Shown: positions 4,591-9,992 of the stretch, piece by piece | Layout of the letters: each line of letters opens with the position of its first letter | Position numbering within the stretch: position 1 is the stretch's first letter | From: an uncultured Eubacteriales bacterium | GTDB taxonomy: Bacteria > Bacillota > Clostridia > Oscillospirales > Oscillospiraceae | Direction of reading: 5' to 3' | Assembly: GCA_900547315.1 (NCBI GenBank) | Contig: URGI01000063.1 | Span: forward strand, 1 to 9,992 | Length of the DNA stretch: 9,992 nt | Program-made: the position numbers and the translations under genes | Notes under the pieces: generated by a model | The model's database searches: none | What the model saw: the letters and a program-made list of their open reading frames with translations, nothing else | Told to the model about the DNA's origin: nothing

Positions 4591-6118
4591 ATTGAACGCA
4601 CTCCGTCGTGAGATAGACGGCATTGACGCCGAGCTTGTGACGCTCCTGAAGCGCCGCATGGCCGCAGCGGCGGAGATAGCCGCGCTGAAAGGCGCAAACG
4701 GGCTTCCTGTTCACGACTCCGAGAGGGAGCGCGCACTGCTTGCAAGAATAAGAAAATTGGCCGGTGAGGAGCTCTCGGACGGCTTCGAATCGATATACAG
4801 CGCCATACTCGCGGCCAGCCGTTCTTATCAGAATGCGCTGCTAGGGCGCGAAAACCATGAACATGAATATAACCGTGGAGGTAAAGCGATGATATGCGGA
4901 CTTTTGGGAGGTAAGCTGGGGCACAGCTACTCACCACAGATACATGCGGAACTGGGAGATTACAAATACCGGCTCTTTGAGCGCGCGCCGGAAGAGCTGG
5001 ACGCGTTCTTCGCGGATAGATCATGGACGGGCGTAAACGTGACGATACCGTATAAGCGCGCGGCCATGAAATACTGCGACGTGATAAGCGAGCGCGCGCT
5101 GCGCATCGGCTGCGTGAATACGGTCGTGCGCGAGGCTGACGGGCTCGTGCATGGGTATAATACGGATTATGACGGCTTTCTCGGCCTCGTGAACCGCGCT
5201 GGATATATTCCCCGCGGCAAGAAGGCGCTGATACTCGGCAGCGGCGGCGCGTCGCTAACGGCTCAATGCGTGCTCGGCGAGCTTGGCGCGGAAGTCGTGG
5301 TCGTTTCGCGCTCCGGAGCAGATAACTATGAAAACGTGTATTCGCACACGGACGCGGCGCTGATCGTAAACGCGACGCCGGTCGGCATGTATCCGCGCAA
5401 CGGCGAGCGGCTTGTTGATCTGAGCCGATTCCCAAAGCTGGAGTGCGTGCTGGACGTCGTGTATAATCCGGCAAGGACGCAGCTTCTGCTCGATGCGGAA
5501 AAGCTAGGCGTGACGGCGATGAGCGGGCTTGCAATGCTGGTTATACAGGCCGCTGCGGCCGCGGAGCGGTTCACGGGCGGAAAGCCGAAAAACAGTGTTG
5601 AAGTCGTATTGGCGGACATCGGGCGCGGAATGCAGAACATCCTGCTCGTCGGGATGCCGGGCAGCGGCAAGACCACGATAGGCACGGCTCTGGCCGAAAG
5701 GCTTGGACGGCGTTTTTTTGATATGGACGATGAGATAGTCAAGGCCGAGGGGATAAGCATTCCCGAGATATTCAAGCGCGGCGGAGAGGAAGAGTTCAGA
5801 GCGATAGAGCACCGGCTGCTCGAAAAGTTCTCGAAGGAGAGCGGCGCTGTCATCGCGGCCGGAGGCGGCGCGGTGACGCGGGAAGAGAACTATGACCTGC
5901 TGCGCCAGAATTCGTGCGTCATATGGCTCCAGCGCGACATCGCAAAGCTGCCGACCTGCGGAAGACCGCTGTCGACAGGAGCCGATCTCAACGAGATGTA
6001 CAGAGTGCGCAGGCCGATGTATCAGGCTGTTTCGGACTATACGGCGGACAATAACGGCACGGTGGATGAAACTGTTGAGAGCATCATAAAGGCGACGGGA
6101 GCTCGGGCAAATCCGTAA
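4580..6118 (+). CDS. aroQ-aroE-aroK: Trifunctional chorismate mutase / shikimate dehydrogenase / shikimate kinase
   Basis: One 512-residue frame carrying three enzyme domains. Residues 3-85 are an AroQ-type helical chorismate mutase (chorismate to prephenate): LRREIDGIDAELVTLL, KRRM, and LKGANGLPVHDSERE. Residues 104-333 are shikimate dehydrogenase: GHSYSP (Ser116, Ser118 for shikimate), NVTIPYK with catalytic Lys159, YNTDYDG with Asp196, the NADP loop GSGGAS (220-225), SRS (243-245), and the C-terminal GLAMLVIQ helix. Residues 351-510 are shikimate kinase: Walker A GMPGSGKTT (358-366), DMDDE, Arg407, GGG (428-430), and a lid with GRPLS. All key residues are present, so each domain should be active. 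The ATG at 4580 follows GGAGG by 6 nt and overlaps aroC by 11 nt. An internal SD and ATG at the AroE boundary suggest that AroE-AroK is also made alone. Domain calls are sure; whether all three are covalently joined in the cell is less so. Confidence 0.9.
   Translation: MNDELNALRREIDGIDAELVTLLKRRMAAAAEIAALKGANGLPVHDSERERALLARIRKLAGEELSDGFESIYSAILAASRSYQNALLGRENHEHEYNRGGKAMICGLLGGKLGHSYSPQIHAELGDYKYRLFERAPEELDAFFADRSWTGVNVTIPYKRAAMKYCDVISERALRIGCVNTVVREADGLVHGYNTDYDGFLGLVNRAGYIPRGKKALILGSGGASLTAQCVLGELGAEVVVVSRSGADNYENVYSHTDAALIVNATPVGMYPRNGERLVDLSRFPKLECVLDVVYNPARTQLLLDAEKLGVTAMSGLAMLVIQAAAAAERFTGGKPKNSVEVVLADIGRGMQNILLVGMPGSGKTTIGTALAERLGRRFFDMDDEIVKAEGISIPEIFKRGGEEEFRAIEHRLLEKFSKESGAVIAAGGGAVTREENYDLLRQNSCVIWLQRDIAKLPTCGRPLSTGADLNEMYRVRRPMYQAVSDYTADNNGTVDETVESIIKATGARANP
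4877..4891 (+). promoter_or_regulatory. Internal ribosome binding site and ATG at the shikimate dehydrogenase domain
   Basis: GGAGG (4877-4881), followed 7 nt later by ATG (4889-4891), lies in frame inside the three-domain gene, exactly where an independent shikimate dehydrogenase would begin (MICGLLGGKLGHSYSP). Spacing and strength equal those of the true gene starts nearby. A start here would yield a 409-residue AroE-AroK protein. The ATG is also part of ATGA, the stop/start overlap seen at other junctions in this window. Confidence 0.65.
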
Positions 6119-6156
6119 ATTCCAGTCGGCTTAAACTTAGAGAAATTTGGTGAGAT

Positions 6157-7653
6157 ATGACCGGACTCGGAAAATTGAGCGCGGCTGTCGGCCTTGCGCT
6201 GTGCCTGACCGCGGTATTATGCGGCGGCGCATATGCGGTAGAACCGGCGACGAACGTGCCGAAAACAAGTGTGGCTGCGCGCTCGCTGGAGCTTGACCGC
6301 AGCACTTATACCGACGGCAGCGTCTACGATAACGCACCGCCGGAGCATGACGTCGTAAAGGTGGGCGTGGCATACAACACAAGCGCTGTCGATTACGCGG
6401 AGCTGACGAACGTCAGCGGCGGAGGCTTCGATATAGGCTATTATGATGAGAACCGCGAGTTCGTCCGAGTGACGGACACCGGCTCCAACAGCGTTGCGAT
6501 CGCCCGCGCAGATCAGTTCGGCGCATGCTGGCACATTCTTATAGACGCCTCGTATGACGGCCTGACGCAGGCAAGAAACGCCGCAGCCTCCTTCGGCGGC
6601 GCGGCGGCGCTGATAAACGGCGAATACAGAGTCATATATGGCAGCTTCTATTCAGAGAGTGCCGCGAACGACACGATGAGCCTGTACGGTCTTCACGGTA
6701 TTGCTTACCGGAGCGGAGCGGGCAGCTTCAGCGTGATAAATCTGAATAACGGCAGGTGCCTTTTCCTGACGGATGACGCCAATACGGCGGCAGTGACTGC
6801 CGCGGGCGACGGGGCGCTCACACTGTTTCAGGGGAAATATTATCGCGGCGGCTTCAGCGCTTTTCCGATGGGGGAGAGCTTGCTGAACGTGATAAACTAT
6901 GTTAATATAGAAGACTACGTGAAGGGTGTCATACCGTATGAGATGAGCTCATACTGGCCTTACGAGGCGCTCCGCGCGCAGTCGGTCTGTGCCCGTACCT
7001 ACGCCATATATAACCGCGACGCATATATCGAATATGGCTTTGATCTGACCGCTGACACCGAGAGTCAGGTCTATCGCGGCACACAGGACGCCGACGCGAC
7101 GACCGACGCCGCGGTGGATTCCACGGCGGGGCAGTACGTCCGCTATAAGGGCGAGATATGCGATATATATTATTTTGCGTCGGACGGCGGAGCTACCGAG
7201 GACGGGCAGAACGTTTTCGGCCTTGACCTGCCGTATCTCGCTGGGAAGACCGATCCGTTTGAGCAGGCGGTGGATTACTCCATGCGCAGCTGGTACGCGT
7301 ATCGGAGCGGGAGCGACCTGTCGTGGCGGCTTGCAAAAAACGGGCAGAACATCGATGCCGTTACAGAGATCAGACCCGAATACTCCGTGAACGGCAACGT
7401 GATAGCCATGACATATATCGACGCTGCGGGGAACGAGCTGCGGCTTGAGGGACGCGACAGCTATGCGTTTATCGGACTTAACAACTGCCGCTTCAGCGTC
7501 ACGCAGTCGGACGGCGAATTTGAGTTTTATGGCAGCGGCTGGGGGCATAACTGCGGCATGAGCCAGTGGGGCGCAAACGCGATGGCCTCCGTGTACGGCT
7601 ATGATTATGAGGACATTATCAGATTTTATTTTTCAGGAGCGTATATAGCATGA
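6157..7653 (+). CDS. Secreted SpoIID/LytB-domain protein with SPOR-like region
   Basis: A 498-residue exported protein. A signal peptide is likely (one Lys at position 6, hydrophobic 7-22, cleavage after AYA near 27). Residues about 66-118 form a beta-rich repeat typical of this family (VKVGVAYNTSAVDYAELTN...). Residues 122-170 look like a SPOR-type peptidoglycan-binding fold (WHILIDASYDGLTQARNAA). The SpoIID/LytB domain covers about 240-498: INYVNIEDYVKGVIPYEM with Glu262 at the position of the catalytic Glu of SpoIID transglycosylases, ALRAQSVCARTYA, ASDGGATED, and GSGWGHNCGMSQWGANAMA (459-477). SpoIID itself degrades peptidoglycan during engulfment; LytB-type relatives act as amidase enhancers. 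Which role applies here is open. The start has a GGTGAG SD 3 nt upstream. It lies 38 bp after the aro fusion with no terminator, and overlaps queA by ATGA. Confidence 0.88.
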   Translation: MTGLGKLSAAVGLALCLTAVLCGGAYAVEPATNVPKTSVAARSLELDRSTYTDGSVYDNAPPEHDVVKVGVAYNTSAVDYAELTNVSGGGFDIGYYDENREFVRVTDTGSNSVAIARADQFGACWHILIDASYDGLTQARNAAASFGGAAALINGEYRVIYGSFYSESAANDTMSLYGLHGIAYRSGAGSFSVINLNNGRCLFLTDDANTAAVTAAGDGALTLFQGKYYRGGFSAFPMGESLLNVINYVNIEDYVKGVIPYEMSSYWPYEALRAQSVCARTYAIYNRDAYIEYGFDLTADTESQVYRGTQDADATTDAAVDSTAGQYVRYKGEICDIYYFASDGGATEDGQNVFGLDLPYLAGKTDPFEQAVDYSMRSWYAYRSGSDLSWRLAKNGQNIDAVTEIRPEYSVNGNVIAMTYIDAAGNELRLEGRDSYAFIGLNNCRFSVTQSDGEFEFYGSGWGHNCGMSQWGANAMASVYGYDYEDIIRFYFSGAYIA

Positions 7654-8672
7654 AAAAGTCAGATTTCTATTTTGATCTGCCTGAGGAGCTGATCGCGCAG
7701 ACTCCGCTGGAGCAGCGCGACCATTCGCGGCTTCTGCATCTGAATAAGACTACGGGTGAAATTGAGCATATGCATTTTTATCAGCTCCCCGACCTGTTGC
7801 GGGAGGGGGACTGCCTTGTTCTGAATAACTCCCGCGTACTGCCCGCGAGACTTATCGGCAGCAGACTCACCGGCGGCAGCGTGGAGCTGGTGCTGCTGCG
7901 CGACCTTGGGGACGGCTGCTGGGAATGCCTGAGCCGCCCGGGCAGAAAGACGAAGCCCGGCACGGAGCTGACCTTTGGCAACGGTGAGCTTACGGCTACG
8001 GTGGAAAGCGTGGCCGAGGGCGGGAACAGGATAGTCCGCTTCCATTACGAGGGCATTTTCCTCGAAGTGCTGGAGCGCCTTGGCAAAATGCCGCTGCCGC
8101 CCTACATAAAGGCGGAGCTTGAGGACGCGGAGCGCTATCAGACCGTGTACTCCAAGGAGCTGGGCAGCGCCGCCGCACCTACCGCCGGTCTGCATTTCAC
8201 GCCGGAGCTGCTGGAGGAGATCGCCTCGCGCGGCGTGAAGATATGCTATGTTACGCTGCATGTCGGCCTTGGCACCTTCAGGCCTGTCAAGGAGGACGAG
8301 ATAGAGAACCACGAGATGCACTCGGAGTTCTGCATCATACCGGAGGAGACGGCGAAAACCGTTACCGAGACAAAGCGGAACGGCGGCCGCATCGTGTGCG
8401 TCGGGACTACCTCGTGCCGCACGGTGGAGAGCTTCGCGAATGAGGACGGCTCACTTCCTGCCGCATCCGGCTGGACGGATATATTTATCTATCCGGGCTA
8501 TAAATTCAAGTGTCTTGACGCGCTTGTCACGAATTTCCACCTGCCGGAGAGCACGCTGATAATGCTGGTCTCCGCGCTTGCAGGGCGAGAGCACGTCCTG
8601 AACGCGTATAAAACCGCGGTCGAGGAAAAGTATCGCTTCTTCTCGTTTGGCGACGCTATGTTTATTGATTGA
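7650..8672 (+). CDS. queA: S-adenosylmethionine:tRNA ribosyltransferase-isomerase
   Basis: A 340-residue cytosolic enzyme that transfers and isomerises the ribosyl group of SAM onto preQ1 in tRNA, making epoxyqueuosine. Length is normal for the family. Clear motifs are FDLPEELIAQTPLEQRDHSRL near the N-terminus, VLNNSRVLPARL (57-68), LPPYIK (149-154), YQTVYSKELGSAAAPTAGLHFT (163-184), HVGLGTFRPV (204-213), HEMHSEF (221-227), and GTTSCRTVES (252-261). The ATG overlaps the stop of the SpoIID/LytB gene (ATGA at 7650-7653), with AGGAG 10 nt upstream. It precedes tgt by 18 bp, the usual queA-tgt pairing in Firmicutes, so one transcript is likely. Confidence 0.97.
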   Translation: MKKSDFYFDLPEELIAQTPLEQRDHSRLLHLNKTTGEIEHMHFYQLPDLLREGDCLVLNNSRVLPARLIGSRLTGGSVELVLLRDLGDGCWECLSRPGRKTKPGTELTFGNGELTATVESVAEGGNRIVRFHYEGIFLEVLERLGKMPLPPYIKAELEDAERYQTVYSKELGSAAAPTAGLHFTPELLEEIASRGVKICYVTLHVGLGTFRPVKEDEIENHEMHSEFCIIPEETAKTVTETKRNGGRIVCVGTTSCRTVESFANEDGSLPAASGWTDIFIYPGYKFKCLDALVTNFHLPESTLIMLVSALAGREHVLNAYKTAVEEKYRFFSFGDAMFID

Positions 8673-8690
8673 AATCGGAGGTAAGAGACT

Positions 8691-9821
8691 GTGTATAAGC
8701 TGCTGAAGCAAGAAGGACATGCCCGCAGAGGGCAATTTGAGACCCCGCACGGTGTTGTGCAGACTCCGGTTTTCATGAACGTCGGCACGCAGGGCGCGAT
8801 AAAGGGCGCGCTGTCTGCACGCGACCTGAAGGAGATAAACTGTCAGGTGGAGCTGTCAAACACCTATCATCTGCACGTCAGACCCGGCGACGAGCTTGTC
8901 AAGCGCATGGGCGGCCTGCATAAATTCATGACATGGGACGGCCCGATACTGACCGACAGCGGCGGGTTCCAGATATTCTCGCTCGCAAAGCTCCGCAAGA
9001 TCACTGAGGAGGGCGTAAACTTCAACTCCCACGTTGACGGGCGGCATATATTCATGGGGCCGGAGGAGAGCATGCGCATCCAGTCGAATCTCGGCTCTGA
9101 TATTGCCATGGCCTTTGACGAGTGCATAAAGATACCCTCTCCGCGCGAATATGTTGAGCGCTCGTGCGACCGCACCTACCGCTGGCTCAAGCGCTGCAAG
9201 GCTGCGATTGCCGATTACAACAGCCGCGACGACGCCGTGAATCCAGGCCAGATGCTGTTCGGCATAAATCAGGGCGCGGTGTTTCACGATGTGCGCGTAA
9301 AACACATGCAGCAGATAGCGGAGCTTGATCTGCCGGGCTATGCGATCGGCGGCCTCGCCGTCGGTGAGACGCATCAGGAGATGTACGACACTATCTCGGC
9401 GGTCGAGGAGTATATGCCGAAGGACAAGCCGCGCTATCTCATGGGCGTCGGTACGCCGTCGAACATTATCGAGAGCGTGGCGCGCGGCGTTGATTTCTTT
9501 GACTGCGTCATGCCTGCGCGCAACGGGCGTCACGGGCACCTGTTCACATGGGGCGGCATAATCAACATCAAGAACGAGAAGTATCAGGCGGACGAGCTGC
9601 CCATCGATCCGGAGTGCAGCTGCCCTGTGTGCAGACGCTATTCCCGCGCGTATATCCGGCATCTGTTCAAGGCGGAAGAAATGCTCGCCATGCGCCTTGC
9701 GGTCGTGCACAATCTCTACTTCTATAACTCTCTCACTCAGCGCATACGCGACAGTCTTGACGACGGAAGCTTCGAGCAGTTCAGACATAAATACACAGAA
9801 ATTTTGGATAAAAGAATTTAA
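8691..9821 (+). CDS. tgt: tRNA-guanine transglycosylase (queuine tRNA-ribosyltransferase)
   Basis: A 376-residue enzyme that exchanges guanine 34 for preQ1 in GUN-anticodon tRNAs, the step before QueA. The GTG start at 8691 is supported by GGAGGT (8677-8682) 8 nt upstream and by the N-terminus YKLLKQEGHARRGQFETPHG, which fits the family. Visible residues are Asp89 in DSGGFQIFSL (general base), the nucleophile Asp271 in FFDCVMPARNGRHGH, and the zinc site Cys309, Cys311 and Cys314 with His340. The PARNGRHG variant, where many homologues read PTRNARNG, is to my recollection seen in other Clostridia. No terminator follows before yajC. Confidence 0.97.
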   Translation: MYKLLKQEGHARRGQFETPHGVVQTPVFMNVGTQGAIKGALSARDLKEINCQVELSNTYHLHVRPGDELVKRMGGLHKFMTWDGPILTDSGGFQIFSLAKLRKITEEGVNFNSHVDGRHIFMGPEESMRIQSNLGSDIAMAFDECIKIPSPREYVERSCDRTYRWLKRCKAAIADYNSRDDAVNPGQMLFGINQGAVFHDVRVKHMQQIAELDLPGYAIGGLAVGETHQEMYDTISAVEEYMPKDKPRYLMGVGTPSNIIESVARGVDFFDCVMPARNGRHGHLFTWGGIINIKNEKYQADELPIDPECSCPVCRRYSRAYIRHLFKAEEMLAMRLAVVHNLYFYNSLTQRIRDSLDDGSFEQFRHKYTEILDKRI

Positions 9822-9826
9822 GTGTA

Positions 9827-9855
9827 TTGCAATTGCCGGTTAGTTTATGTATAAT
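9827..9855 (+). promoter_or_regulatory. Sigma-A-type promoter upstream of yajC
   Basis: TTGCAA (9827-9832) and a perfect TATAAT (9850-9855) are separated by 17 bp. Transcription would start near 9862, about 27 nt before the yajC ATG. The -35 is only 4 of 6. It would let yajC and anything downstream be expressed apart from queA-tgt. Confidence 0.6.
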
Positions 9856-9888
9856 ATATTCACACATTTTTTTGGAGGTAATTCCCAC

Positions 9889-9992
9889 ATGAGCTTATTC
9901 CTTACCGAAACCAGCACCGCAGCTGGCGGCAGCAGCATGATCGTCATGCTGGTCCTGATGTTCGCTATTTTCTACTTCTTCATAATCCGTCC
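9889..9992 (+). CDS. yajC: Preprotein translocase subunit YajC (3' truncated by window edge)
   Basis: The first 34 residues are visible. A short polar N-terminus (MSLFLTETSTAAGGSS) leads into one transmembrane helix (about residues 17-32) that ends in FFIIRP, the hallmark of YajC, normally followed by QQKK. YajC associates with SecDF at the inner membrane and assists protein export. GGAGGT (9874-9879) precedes the ATG by 9 nt. The position directly after queA-tgt is the common bacterial order, usually with secD and secF following. The rest of the gene is beyond the window. Confidence 0.9.
   Translation, partial: MSLFLTETSTAAGGSSMIVMLVLMFAIFYFFIIR

Noticed and set aside
3834..5534. Very long antisense open frame (566 codons) opposite aroC and the CM-AroE-AroK gene
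   Set aside because: It mirrors strongly coding, GC-rich sense genes, its translation is Arg/Ser/Pro/Ala-rich without recognisable motifs, and it lacks an SD. It is a by-product of codon bias.
1..9992. CRISPR array, tRNA/rRNA genes, insertion sequences, phage or defence genes
   Set aside because: No spaced direct repeats, cloverleaf-like or rRNA sequence, transposase or integrase motifs, or terminal repeats were seen; the window is nearly filled by recognised housekeeping and sporulation genes.

Overview
The window looks like chromosomal DNA of an endospore-forming, GC-rich member of the Clostridia (Firmicutes), perhaps an Oscillospirales/Ruminococcaceae-type gut organism. The support is an alpha/beta-type small acid-soluble spore protein, a sigma-K gene with a hydrophobic pro-sequence, a SpoIID/LytB-family wall protein, strong AGGAGG-type ribosome binding sites, and clostridial versions of the biosynthetic genes. 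The taxon is inferred from gene content only. All but one of the genes are on the + strand, and coding density is high. There are no tRNA or rRNA genes, insertion sequences, CRISPR arrays or phage genes, and this appears to be core genome rather than an accessory island.

Layout. Positions 1-1028 hold the 3' end of a PLP-dependent aminotransferase gene and, overlapping it by ATGA, a DUF1275 (YoaK-type) membrane protein. A GC-rich hairpin at 1041-1071 separates them from the convergent spore-protein gene (minus strand, 1100-1300). About 200 bp of divergent intergenic DNA follows, then sigK (1501-2199), which is intact and not interrupted by a skin-like element. A near-consensus sigma-A promoter (2208-2236) and an intrinsic terminator (2258-2284) lie between sigK and the aromatic genes, in that order, so the terminator falls inside the predicted aro leader. 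The aro cluster is aroA (EPSP synthase), aroC (chorismate synthase) and a 512-residue open frame joining chorismate mutase, shikimate dehydrogenase and shikimate kinase. After a 38-bp gap comes a secreted SpoIID/LytB-domain protein, then queA and tgt (two steps of queuosine tRNA modification), then a second sigma-A-like promoter and the start of yajC (Sec translocon accessory), cut by the window end.

How it works together. The aro cluster supplies shikimate dehydrogenase, shikimate kinase, EPSP synthase, chorismate synthase and chorismate mutase, which is the lower shikimate pathway plus the first committed step to Phe/Tyr. DAHP synthase, dehydroquinate synthase and dehydroquinase are not in the window. 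The genes are tightly packed: two 11-nt overlaps, each with the next SD inside the preceding gene, and no terminator visible between aroA and tgt. Translational coupling and long transcripts are therefore likely.

The most notable points are: (1) the three-domain CM-AroE-AroK frame, which keeps a full SD and an ATGA start at the AroE boundary; (2) the promoter, two-codon ORF and terminator arrangement before aroA, a candidate attenuator; (3) an EPSP synthase whose glyphosate-contact loop carries Ala where the sensitive E. coli enzyme has Gly96; (4) unusual residues in the chorismate synthase N-terminal signature. I found no clearly new multi-gene system. These are variations on known pathways.
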